From NCBI GenBank assembly GCA_017590115.1, contig JAGGNK010006448.1:2057849-2121848 (forward strand): 64,000 nucleotides of DNA, read 5' to 3'. The DNA is from Montifringilla adamsi (Eukaryota > Chordata > Aves > Passeriformes > Passeridae). The notes under the pieces were generated by a model. That model had not been told where the DNA came from, did no database searches, and saw nothing but the letters and a program-made list of their open reading frames with translations. Below, in pieces: positions 13,855 through 25,600 of this stretch. The position numbers were made by a program, and so were the translations under genes. Numbering within the stretch: position 1 is the stretch's first letter; every line of letters starts with the position of its first letter.

Positions 13855-13890
13855 ACCACCCTCCCTCCTTCCCTCCCTCCTTTCTCTTTA
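13855..13890 (+). repeat. Pyrimidine tract (CCCT/CCTT)n
   Basis: This is an almost unbroken pyrimidine run of CCTCCCTCC and CCTTCCC units ending in TTTCTCTTT. A tract this long and strand-asymmetric can in principle adopt a triplex (H-DNA) form. It is also a common low-complexity class in vertebrate genomes, and no nearby gene start gives it a context. Confidence 0.85.
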
Positions 13891-14116
13891 CTACCAGTGG
13901 CATGCTTTCTACACCCAGCCTTCCTGAGAGGATGCCTGAAGCATGGGTAAACAGAGGAATACATAAAATTTTCAGTGAGCTGATGCTGCTTTTCTCTCTC
14001 TGGTTTGATCCCACTTCACTCTTAACCATCTTCTTTTGTGGTTTTTTTACTTATGATTTTTTTGTAGAAATGTTTTTCAGAAACAAAGAGAATGACAGCA
14101 AAATCGTCCCATTTAA

Positions 14117-14144
14117 ATTGTAAAAAGAAAATTGTAAAAAGAAA
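14117..14144 (+). repeat. 14-bp perfect tandem duplication
   Basis: ATTGTAAAAAGAAA occurs at 14117-14130 and again immediately at 14131-14144 without a mismatch. The A-rich unit and exact copy suggest a recent replication-slippage event. A second, larger tandem duplication starts only about 85 bases downstream. Confidence 0.95.
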
Positions 14145-14230
14145 CTATGTAGGTATGACTGCATTAGGAAGGAAGAAAATAATTCAGAACTAATGAAAGG
14201 CAATTACCATATAACAATTGGGGAAAAAAA

Positions 14231-14300
14231 CAGTTGACATATGAAACAGCAATCTCTCCATAAAAAACAGTTGACATATGAAACACCAATCTCTCCATAA
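14231..14300 (+). repeat. 37-bp tandem duplication
   Basis: Copy one occupies 14231-14267, from CAGTTGACATATG to a run of A. Copy two starts at 14268 with the same sequence and ends at 14300. They differ by one base in the overlap (AAACAGC against AAACACC). The repeat unit begins after an A-run and ends in one, so slippage between A-runs is the likely origin. Confidence 0.95.
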
Positions 14301-15982
14301 TCTAAGAAAGCAATATGGACAACCTGGAAATCAGTAGGAGGACTCTTAAAAGAAAGCCTTAGGTGGCTTTCAAAAATAAATGTATCTTATTTGTTACAGT
14401 AAGCATGAAAATTCATAACAATATGATGCTCTAATAATACTCCCAGTGCTAAGCAATTGCAAGGCAGCTGAAAGCAGTGTGGGAGAAGGGAAACCTCCTC
14501 TGCACATCAGAAAGTGGCAGGATTCAGGTTGTTTAGCCTAGATTTTTTTAACCAGACATCCCCCAGATCTTTTGCTAAGTCGTTAATGCTTTGTTATGAA
14601 AGGCAGCTATCAGCTGAAAAACTCCAGGCCTATTGCTCACCTTCCTGAAACCAGCATTGCCATCTGTTAGGATCCAGTATTTAAATAATGATGTCTAACA
14701 TTAAGAACTGAAATTTCCCCAGTCCCTCAGAGGACCTTTTCCCTTACCATTATGTTGTCCCTCTTTAAGCTGCTTTTCTACACAATCTCAAAGACATTTC
14801 TTCCTTAACACTGCATTGAGTATCTTCATAGTCTTCAAAAACACCTGCCTCTAGTAAAAGCTTTCATGGAGGGCATGTAGAAGAAGCAGCACAGCAGTAG
14901 GTGATGAGCATCCATCCTTGAGAGCGCCTACAGCCCATCTGCAGAGAGCAGATTCACCCAGCACACCCTACAGCCTGGTACTCACCACCCAGACCGTCCT
15001 GGGCTACAGTCAGCTCAGTCTGACTGGCAGCTCCAAGCATGGCTGGGCTCAGTTCACCTCTGACTTCATACAGTCTCAATAACAGATCTCTCAGCTACAA
15101 ACAATATGGGTAAGTGTGTTTTTCTATTATGTTCATTTGTTTGAAATGATGTGCATGTCAAAACACTCTATACATGTGTGGATATCTACAAAGTTTTGGA
15201 GGTAAAAATCTTCCCAAAAGTTCCCTTGGAATTTTATCAGAAAAAAAAAAGTTTAATAAAACAGAACTACTTGCCAAAACCCTCAGTACAATATTAAGCT
15301 GTTTGTGTCATCTGTAACATCACAACCCGGCTCTACATGACAGCGCACAAATTGGCCTGCCAGAAGTTTAATCTCTGATGGCAAAGAGGACCAGCTCTTT
15401 CACCTTTCTCAGGCTGGAAAAACACCTCTCACCTCTCTCCTCTCTCCCTTCTGAGTACTCTTTGTACTTAGGAAAAAATGATGAGCAACCTCATGCACTG
15501 AAAATTCCTGCATAATGCCGAAATGCTAAACAAGGGAACTTTTTTTTTTTTCCTCTGCAAATATAAACACATTCCACTTGAAGGTACAGTTAAAAAATAG
15601 CAAAGATATGATTAAAGAATTCCATGTGGATTCATTACAAGCTTTCATTTCTGGTAAACTAATAAAGCTTTCCAGCTCATTTAAAAAAATAATCTCCCAA
15701 CATTACACAGAAAGAAAAAATTATTACTCTTTGGGTCTCCGATAGGATATTAGGAGTAAGGCAAAATATTATCTATGCCAGATATACAAGCCAATATCGC
15801 AGAAAAACTCATAAAGTATATCAAGTCCAGGCAAAAACATAACAAGCAAAAAGCAGAAAATTACTTGAACTGTAGCAAACTGATGGTAGACCCATAAATA
15901 TAACTACTGTGCTTGCAGCCAAAGCTAAAACCTCAGAAACACATTTTCAGAGATATACAATTAAGACTGGGAAAAAAATAAA
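14301..15982. other. Unannotated region
   Basis: No gene or repeat family is recognised. There are a T-run at about 15541-15552 and a pyrimidine-rich patch at about 15418-15450. A GTAAGT donor-like site near 15111 has no convincing upstream exon. Confidence 0.45.
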
Positions 15983-16007
15983 AGAGAGAGAGAGAGAGAG
16001 AGAGAGA
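15983..16007 (+). repeat. (AG)n microsatellite
   Basis: About 12 uninterrupted AG dinucleotides, flanked by A-runs. It is a perfect purine tract and likely polymorphic. Confidence 0.97.
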
Positions 16008-16186
16008 AAATTAACAATAAGCCCAAAAGCTTTTTACAGACTGTAATGAAGAAGGAAAAGAACACAAGGTACAATAATAAACCAGATGAGGTAATAATAT
16101 ACCCAGAAAGAGTTGAGAAGAAGGAAAGTGGACAAAAGTCATTCCTAGTTCAACTTGGAGGCAATTTAAAGAAGAAAGAAAAAAAA

Positions 16187-16196
16187 TATGTATATA

Positions 16197-16250
<54 letters not shown>

Positions 16251-16252
16251 TA
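16187..16252 (+). repeat. Compound (TG)n/(TA)n microsatellite
   Basis: A compound array in the order TATATATG, (TG)6-7, (TA)8-9, TG, (TA)9-10. It is almost entirely alternating purine-pyrimidine. The TA part is self-complementary and can extrude as a hairpin. It lies 180 bases from the AG array. Confidence 0.96.
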
Positions 16253-19200
16253 AGCTTAAAAAACCTTCAAGACCACTGCCAAGATTCCTTGTGGTGCTAT
16301 TTCTGTGCACACAAATACTCTTTCACAAATGCATGTGTGTAGCCACATGATGCAGGACATTAAATCCAGCAAACAAGTCTTGTTTCCATTCACGGCCTTT
16401 GCATTTCTCTAATACTGGGTTTCAGAATGTGGTGGTCTGAGGAAGAATTTGTTCACTCATGAAGATTTTCCATAGTAACTTAGAGGAAGGAAATATTGTC
16501 AGTTATATTGCATAAATATTACAGGGATGTTTCCCTTCTAAGTGCTGAATATATGGGGTTTGTGTATTGGCAGCCCAGTAGATAAATTAATGTTTTACAA
16601 ATTTCTTAGAGATCTTTAAAAAAGCCCAAAACAAAAAATAATATTGAGCCTTTCAGTATACATTGAAATGCCCAGTATATGTTTTGCAAAGATCCAGCAA
16701 GCTGAGTTTGAAATAGATGTCTGGTAGGCAGTTTTCAAATCAGATTTTTAATTTCATGTAGATCTTATTATTTTTCCACCTATAGTGGTGCCTGTGGTGC
16801 AGATCTGTCCTGAAGGAACATCTTTTGACAGTGCTTTGAAGAAAACAAAATCAAAAGGTGGAACTGTAGAGGGAGAAAAAAAGCAAATTGTTCCCACACA
16901 TTTATTGCCAAATAAGAAAAACAAAAAGAGCTCTCTGGAGAGCTGCAGCTAGAGTTGCAGCTACGTCTTGACCTGCTGTGCTGGTTTTTGTTTTGTAGTC
17001 CTCAGAGGCAAATTGCATAGAGTTCACCCTGGTGAACACATAATCATCCAGCTGCAGATTCATCCCACCTTGCTCTAGGTCCCTCCACAAAAGCCTGTGT
17101 GAGGACCGGACCTATCTTACCCTCTTTGTACAGCTGGTGGAGAGGAAGGCGTTTCCAGAAGACTCTGGTGGTCTGAATCTAAGCTGTCCCTAGAAGAGCT
17201 CCTGTCATATTGAGAATAAGCTAGTTTCATTTTTTCCTTTGTATTTCAAGGGCACACTGGTAGATGTTCTAAATTCATATTGGAAAAAAGGGTTCTTTTT
17301 AAGCTTTCCTTTGTACCACTTTCTTTGCTTCCTTGCTTTTTGAGTCAATTGTTCCCCCTAGAAAGTGGGGCATAAAGAAAATAACTTCACTTATTGAGAT
17401 ACTAAATAATAAAATGTTAAGCATTACTCTAATTTAGTGGGGAAGTCGTTGGGGATAAGGCACTTTGTGGTAGTTGTTGAAAGGCTCAACCTTGTTAAAA
17501 AAGAATTTGCCAACTTTGTAAACCTCGAATGCCAGGTTCTCAGTGCTCTGAAGATTCCCACTGTCTTGCAACTTTGTCGTGTATTTTTGCTCAATTTCTC
17601 TTTTTCGCAGGGAAGGCGAAACAGCACCTTCTGGTCAGCTCTGTTGCTACTGCAACTAATGCTTGTGTTGTTTTAAAATCCAGTTTAATCCACTGCATCC
17701 ATTTGAGTCACAGTGTATTTCATCCTGTTTCCCCAAGTGCCTCCTTCCCACTCCAGAGCATTTACTAAAGCAAAGCTCATTCACTGCATTATACAACCCC
17801 AAATTACTCCAGGAATTAGGGCATTTCTGATCCTGCTGCTAATACTGGTGTTATACAACTGAGGCTCCCTCCAGATCTGCTCCATCCTGAGGGTGGATAA
17901 TAGAAGTTGCTGAGAGGGACGTCCATTTTGCCAGGTCTGGGCTGCTGTCTGCCTGCTTCAGCTGGGGCCTGATCCTGAGGTTTGCAGCTGAGATCCACCC
18001 TCTGGAGCAATCTGCTGTGTGGGGAAACAAGGAAAGCGGACTGGGCTCCTGCAGTGCTCTGAGGCCAATGGAGCATCACCAAAGTTTTAGAGACGGAAGG
18101 ACTAAGTTGAAGCTCTCTGCCCTGGTAGAAAGTGAAGCTGGGTGCCCAGTTGGCCTCTAGATGAGGTTGTTTCTGAGGAAAGAGGTTTTATGGGACCTCA
18201 AGGGACTTTCTAGATTGAGCAAGTCTGGAAATACAGATCAGAGAAATCCACCTGTGGCACAGCCAGGATTTACTGAAAGTTGGGTTAGTGGTAGACTGAG
18301 GGCAATCAGAGATCCCTGAAGTCCAAGGGCTCTGTCAGAGCTCTTATAATTTTTGGTTTTCTTATCTGGCGTCCAAGACACAAAGGCAAAAGTCTGGAGC
18401 AATGCTGATTAACTTCGGACCTGAGAGACTCGCGGCTTTTCTGTGTATGAATAAGTAATGAAGGTGTTGGCAGCACAGTATTCAGTACACGTCCTTGTGA
18501 GAGAAACAGAAAAAAGCAGGCTGTCACAATCTCTCAGCCATATCTTATTTATATATTGGAAATAAAATAGGCTATAGTGTTTGTGGTATTCTTTAAACTG
18601 ATTTCAGTGTTATGTCTTAATTTACTCTTACCTCGGGAGTTAAGAAACAAACACTCCTTAAAATGCAGATTATAAAACACATACTTATGGCCATCTGGAA
18701 AAAACATGCTGATTGATTAAAGTTCAATCTATCTGCTTTAGGACCAGCTCACAGTAACTGCAATGATTGCAATTCCAGCTATGAGCATTTTCTTCTTCAA
18801 ACATTCCTTGCTCTTATCAGCTCAATTATTCAGCAGAACTTTCACTTATTTCATGTATTTCAGTGCCCAGAACATATCTGATAGCGTGGAGAATAGTTCT
18901 GCAGGGAGAACAGGATTTTGTGCCTGGTGACTCAGAATTGCTGAAGAATATAAAGGTCCAGGCTCTGTGAAAAAAACAGAGATACTTTTGCATACCCCCT
19001 GTACCTTAGAGCAGTTGAGAACATGATCCAAAATACTGACCACAGCTTAACTACGTACTGACATGTTCTGCCTGACTTTATATAATCTTCTTCTATTAAT
19101 TTAATAATTAAGCAATTAGCCCTCAGGATATTTTGCAAAACAGCCTACCAGCAGGCAAAACAAAATGTAAATATTATAATTTATAAATTTTGCCTCTGAC

Positions 19201-20149
19201 AAAGGAACAGTAAATGATTTCAGTACAGAAAAGTCACTGACACTGTATACTTTTAGAATGTTAATCAAAAATGCATTTTGAAATCTAAAATTAAATGTAG
19301 AAATATTTTATTGCTACATTAGCAGAAGCGTGACATCTGTTCTTCTTGTATTGGTAAGGAAAATTAGTCAATAATCTTTTACACATTTGCTATGTGATGA
19401 GGTAAATACACCTTGTTTGGAAAACTTTCAGAAACCTCACACGCTTAGCCTGGAGTTAGAGTGGGTCATTGTTTCTCCACATCTCCCCATTATCTTCTCA
19501 ATCCTGCACGAAGTACTGTTGATTAAATCAAGTATGTTTTATTTTCCTAATGCCTTAGAAAAGATAGCTTGAAAAACACAACGTGAGCCAAAAGCTCACT
19601 GAATATTATTCAGTGTGCATTCCCCAATTATTCTACCAGTGTAGTCAGTTCCAAACCACTAGTAAATTTGCCATAATAAAATTCTCTATTGGCTTTCCTT
19701 TATATACAGGTCATGCCTCTACCATACCACTCTGAGCTCCTCCCAGATGGATTCTTTTGCTGCCAGCAGGAGCCAAATATTTCTCTTCTGTCTTCTCAGT
19801 ATTTGGTTCATGTAGTGTTTACCCTTTTTATTCAATCTGTTAACTAGTGGAATACCAAGTCAAAGCAACAGCAGGACTCTATTCATGTAACATGGACGTT
19901 GACTATAAAGCAACTGATTTACCACGTGGAAAAAGTGTGCAGAAGAAAACCTGATAACAGATGGTAACTACTACTGCCAGTCATTAAAATCCTGATACTG
20001 AATTGAACTGTGTCATGTCCAAAAGGAACTCCGGATCTCAGGCAGATGAATCAGCACCAAAAGTCTCTCTTTTTGAAATGAGGTAAAATATTTCTTCTGG
20101 TCTTTGTTGTTGCTGCAGTTTTAGAAACCCACCATCTTTCAAAAATCAT
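16253..20149. other. Unannotated region
   Basis: I recognise no gene or repeat family in these 3.9 kb. Overlapping frames of 60-90 codons occur on both strands around 17.4-18.1 kb and 18.8-19.1 kb, where base composition is more balanced. None has family resemblance or splice framing. Confidence 0.45.
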
Positions 20150-20240
20150 GAGGCAGGAGGGATAAGGTGTAAGAAGAGAGGCTGGAGCAAAAGACCCACT
20201 GATCTCTTCCAACCTTACCCATTCTGTGAGTCTGTGAATT
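20150..20240 (+). mobile_element. CR1: CR1 LINE fragment, extreme 3' end
   Basis: The segment 'ctgatctcttccaacctta' followed by 'cccattctgtgagtctgtgaatt' matches the CR1 terminal pattern: a gatctcttccaacc-type block and then ATTCTGTGA octamer repeats. The left boundary is uncertain because the sequence upstream of about 20186 is only loosely CR1-like. It has no coding part. Confidence 0.75.
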
Positions 20241-22642
20241 GCTGCATAGAAAAACTCTTGTAGTGGCAGCTTACCAACACCCGTGTTTCACAAATGATTG
20301 GGGAAATTTCTTTTTAAGTATAAACAAGCATGTAGAAAATTAGTACTGAAAAAATAGAAGATTTTGGCCTGTCTTTGTTGGCTTAAATTGGTTAATATTT
20401 TGTCCTGTGATTTGCTTGTAAGTTCTCATTTAGATCACAATCTTGCCTAAGGACTCATTTTGGTATAAACCCTTCATCAATATGGTTATAACAGAAAACC
20501 CTTGTCTATATGTTTGTAGTGGTTTGCAGCTGGGATAATGATCTGCCCACGGAAACATTTCAGTCCCTGGTGAGTCTCATAGATTTCACTGAGATTTAAT
20601 GGTCAACAGCATTCTCTGTTAGCAGACAATAACAGAAAACTGAGGTTGTACTCAAGCACCTGAGGTTGTAGTGGTAGCCCAGTGTGGTGGCACCTTTGCG
20701 AGGCAGTTTTGGGGGGAGACAAAATAGATTCCTTCCAAAGGAAACTAAAGCAGAGACCGTTCCAGCTGCACCCTGATGTTCTCTGCCCCCAAGGCAGGGT
20801 GTAAAGGCTGAACCCCATGACTGGCCCTTCACACAACTTTGAACCATGAGACCTGCAGGGGTATTCAGTCCAGAGCACTGCCCAAAGTACCCATAGCTCC
20901 AAGGCCTTTGCTGTTAAGCACTGATCCGTCCTGCTGTGGTGAATTATTTATTAGTATAAACCTAGCCTCAGTTAGACATCTGTTTTTTGGAGAGGATTTA
21001 ATGGAATTAATTGTAGCCATCTGAAAGTCATGCTCTTAATCCAAGCTAGTTGGTCTGCAGTCTTGCCTTATTCACCAAGTCAGGGCTTTCAATTAGTTGA
21101 ATTTTAAGACTGATATGGAATATGGGATATCATATATTTAAGGTATGAGATGACGACCTTTGGGAGCTGCTTCTCTTCCTCCATGGGCTATCAAATCAGG
21201 TAAATTAAGTAGTTTATACTACATGTCTAAATTTTAGGTAGGTAAAATTAATGATCTGTCACAGTTTGAGATATGACGTGGAGTTTCATGAGCAAACTCT
21301 TATGAAAAAAGATAAGAACATCAATAGTCAGATGCAAATTAATTGTGAGGACATCAAAACTCAAACTTATGCTTAAGGAAACACTTTAAAAGGTAAAACC
21401 ACCTATTCTGCCACCCATATAGCTCTGCTTGTGTGTAAGACTCAAAGAATGTTGTTCATTTGTTTTGTGCCTTTGATTTGTCTGTGGAAATAACCACCTT
21501 TATCTATCCTTATCTACTAGTTGATTTCATGTTCTGACAGCAAACAGCTTCTGAGCATATTTGGATAGAAATTTATAGTTACATTGGAAGAAAATACACA
21601 GGGACAATAATACTTCCCAAAATATACAATAACATTTTCATGCAAAACACTTCAAAGAAATGTACATGAAAAGAAAAAAAGAAAGAGAGAAAATTGCCCT
21701 CAAGAAGTCAGCTCAGGGCTTTCCAACTGTGAGTCTGTGCAAACGAAGGGTTTTTTTATTTTCCAGTCTACTTTTAAATGACTCTGAGGACTTGGTAATT
21801 TTTCTTGCTGTCAGAAATACAGAGTTGGGACACTGCAGACAAAGACCCTCCACAACTGGCTCCCTCTGGTGAGAAGCACCAAGTCTCAGCCTGCCCTGGG
21901 AGCAGTTTCTCTTTAAGTTACAGTTTGTATTTTCAACATGATCTATAACAGCTATAGGAATATCAACCTGTAGATTATCTCAAATGTGATTTTTAAAGAA
22001 ATGTACCAGCACCTCCTCATTATCTGAGCTACTGAGGATGAAAGAAGTATTTGGACAGCACAGTGCCTGAATACTTGTTATTAATGTCCAGCTGAATGCA
22101 ACTGGCTTGTCTTTGTCAGAATATAGAAGCACGAGCCAAAGCACTAACACAATCCAAAAGACAGCCAGAGAATCTTCTCTGGTGCCTCTGTATCCATGTT
22201 TACCAGCACCCTGAGGACCAGGAGAGATTCATTGACTGCCTACAGAATGACTCTACAAAGGTAACTCGGGTCAGGCAAGGCTAATAAACCCTGCTAGGTG
22301 TGAGCTGGTGGTGTAGCATGTGTCATCATCTTTACTTGCTTGGATTCCAGGAATATGGAACAGGGTTATGGGGTACACTGAAGCAGCTATGATGCTTCTG
22401 CACATGAGCCACCCCTAAGATGCAACATATTTGTGTTCAGGGACTGCCAATACTGAGCTACTAGAGAAGACTTGACCTTGAATCAGCTTATATGACCCTG
22501 TGGTCTTGACCCACATAATCCTTAATCTGGATACAACATGTGCAGATAACTGATAGTAGCCTGAAATTTATTACTCTTGTGCTTGTATCCTCCAGGGCTT
22601 CTCTGCTGTCTTTATTGACTATGACAGTTTCTTGCTGCTCCA
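20241..22642. other. Unannotated region
   Basis: No gene or repeat family is recognised. Two overlapping minus-strand frames of 83 and 99 codons near 20.6-20.9 kb occur in a locally GC-richer patch and have no recognisable motifs. Confidence 0.45.
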
Positions 22643-22693
22643 ATTTTTTTTTTTTTTTCTAGAACTCTGGGGAGAAAGAGCAGCAGCAGCAGC
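22643..22693 (+). repeat. T-run followed by (AGC)5
   Basis: A 16-base T-run (22643-22658) is followed by CTAG, a 20-base spacer and a short CAG/AGC trinucleotide array at 22679-22693. The T-run plus CTAG resembles a splice acceptor. The frame after it (RKSSSSTM...) stays open for about 75 codons to a TAA at 22895-22897, but no poly(A) signal or family match supports an exon. Confidence 0.7.
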
Positions 22694-25600
22694 ACAATGA
22701 CAGCATCAATTGTGGTGAACCCAGATAGCCCTGCTCAGAGTGCTTGTGCAGACACTTTTCTTAAGAAAAGCGCTCTCTATGTTTACAAGCAGCATATGTA
22801 CTGCAGAGCCAGAGCTCATCTCCAAGTCCCTCAGATGTATCTGCTTGTCACAAAAGATACTGGGCAAGGAACAGTCTTGCTCGGAAAGGAACAGTAACTC
22901 CTAAGAAACTTTAGGAACAAATTTCTAGTGGCTTCAGCTGAGCAATTGAGTCTCTAGACTAGAAATAGGCTCTGACACAACTGCCTTCACAGCTCCAAAA
23001 TTCTTGGATGTCTGATTTTGTAGTGACCTGGCTTCAGTGCGAAAGTAGAAAACCAGATACTGGGCTCAGAAGGAATATCTCACTGTCCACGAGTCTCAGG
23101 AGCTGATACAGTCAGCCTAAATCTTCTGATATGCTTAAAATGGAAATCTCTCCCTCCTTGTAAAGCGAAGGAAGAAATCTTGCAAAAAGGTGAAACCACC
23201 TGACATACACACAAATCACCAAGGATGACCTTTCCTAATGACACTGACTGAAGTTTTTACCACAAGTGAGCCTGGAGGCTTTTTCAGGGAGTGCCAACAG
23301 CTTTAAGATGTCTGTTTACCTACAGGTAGAAGTAATTTACCGGGAACAGATGATCCTGATCACATGTAGTTGACTAAACCTAAGTGCCTTAGAACCTTTC
23401 AGGTAAATAGGGAAGGATCTAGAAAACTTAAGAGCATGCAATATTAAGCAGTTTTGAAAAACAAGCAAGTTGAACTTTCATTTTGGATCAGATTCATGTT
23501 TGAGCAATATCGAGCTAAGCTAAAGAGTTTAGGATGCCTTTATCCTGCCCCGAACTGCAACTAGATTCTTACTAATGGGTGGCAGACTATGGAAAATAAC
23601 CAGTTCTCAGCAAATGCTTTGGATCTGTTATGGGTAACAATCAATCCCACACAGCTCATTGGAGGAGGCAAAGATAGAGCCGGGGTCTGGAGAGGAGCTT
23701 CATCACAGCTGTGGGAAAGGACAGTGTCCCATGGTTGGCTTTCCAAGGACTCCCTCACACTTAACACTGCACTATTTGACTTGCTGGCCAAAGAGTGAAG
23801 ATCTCAGAAATGAGAGCAAACATGAAGTGCAATTAGCCTCACTGCAAAGCCAAAGAATCCAAGGCAAAAAATGAGGCATGTCTTGACCAGAACCACCAGG
23901 AGGGTTGCAGCAAAACCCATGTGCTCTGACATCTAGTCTGGAATATTCCAAACTGTATCTTACGAGGGCTTCATTTCACATGTTGCCTTTCAAAGTAATC
24001 GCAAAGGAGGCACTTTGGGATAAACATGACAAGCTCTCTTTTGGCTACAGGAGACCTGGAGGGGCTTTCCTCGAGGTGGGTGCGGAGAGATCAGCTGTGC
24101 TCTGCCCTAAGCTGGTGTGGAACAGCCTCGGAATTCGTGTGTTACAGGAGCTGTATTAGCACAGCACTGGGTCACAGGGAGCATAGGCTGCATCAGATGT
24201 TGCCCACGGCTGCTGGGAGGGCCACAGAAATTCTGGACTGGCTCATAGTCATACCTGGCCATAAGCTGAGTGATTTTGTTTAACAACCCTTCCAGCAGGA
24301 ATAATCCAAGATGCCAATTTTCTGCTGTCTGTTCACTGCTCTCTTCAGGCTAATGAACATTTCTGGAGAACGGCCAAAAATTTGATTACCAGTGGAAGCA
24401 AGAGAGAATAAATATAGTACTTCTGGCTAGCTCAAAAAGCAAAGAAATTCTGTGATTCATCCCAATAATTATAATGTATTTGAAAATATTTTGAAAAGGA
24501 ATATATTCAGCACTTTGGAAATAAATATATTGTATGCAATTTGATTTTTAACCTGCCATGGAATGTTAATGATGACAAAATATTTGTGTTATAAAGCCAG
24601 AATGTGGACATAAATATTTTCTTACTGAATTTTCTACAGTTTTATAGTGTTTGGGATGTGAATTTGAAAGTGAAATTAAATATATATTTAGGTCTGTCTT
24701 CAGAAAGCATAATAAAAACTGTTTTCTGCAATGGAAAAAAAAATCAGAAGAGATTTCTAAGAGACATTAAAATATTCCTGAAGAAGTATGATTTTTATAC
24801 TACTTTTACTTAAAACCAGAAGTACAAAAATGCATTCCAAGCTACTTTAGAAACATAGAAGCCCATATTTCAATCCCAGGCATGTGATTAATTCCGTTTA
24901 GTTAACAGGAGGAAGCATGTATATAAAATTGATTCCACACGTAACTGCCATCAGAAGCAGGCTCGAAGCAGAAGTTGAGGATGTCGAGAAATCTGCAAAG
25001 CCAAATATGATGTTGGACTGGGACTTTAATCTGCTGAACACATCAGTCGCTGTGGCCAGAATCAATCCTCAGGGGAGCTTTTCCACCTCCTCATCTGCAA
25101 AACAGCCTGAATATCCTGTCCAGATGTGATAAAGGCCTGAAGCATCCTGGTCTGTACTCTCTAAAAAAAAGAAAAAAAAAAAGTCCCTGATTTAAACCTA
25201 TCAATGAAATATAGCAAGAGCTAACACCTCAGAGCAGAACTATTTACCCAAAAGTAAACCATCCTGTAAAAGGAGCAACAACCAAAAAAACTATACTCCA
25301 TCCAAGTAAAACTTCAGGTGATAACATATTTCATAAAACATAATTAGTGGGATTGGAATTTGGCCAGGAGCCTCAGGTAAACATTCTTCTTAAAAATAGG
25401 AATTGGGTATTGTTCCAATGAGTTTTTAAAACCAGCCCCAAATGTATGTAGCTTCTCTAGATGCCTGGAATATTTCACATAGAGTTAAAGTGAAGCATAG
25501 ATACCACGCAGATCAAAAATACTTGGTGCAAAGGAGAGCTTTTCGAAAAGGTGAAATTTCTGTGCAATTAGTCATGTTCATTATTACTGGGACATGCCTA

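Noticed and set aside
10836..14300. Direct repeats considered as a possible CRISPR-like array
   Set aside because: The repeats are directly adjacent tandem copies without spacers, and the window is a vertebrate genome.
20515..20560. Sequence 'ggtttgcagctgggataatg' slightly like the start of a songbird LTR
   Set aside because: The similarity does not continue into the expected LTR body and no second LTR is present.
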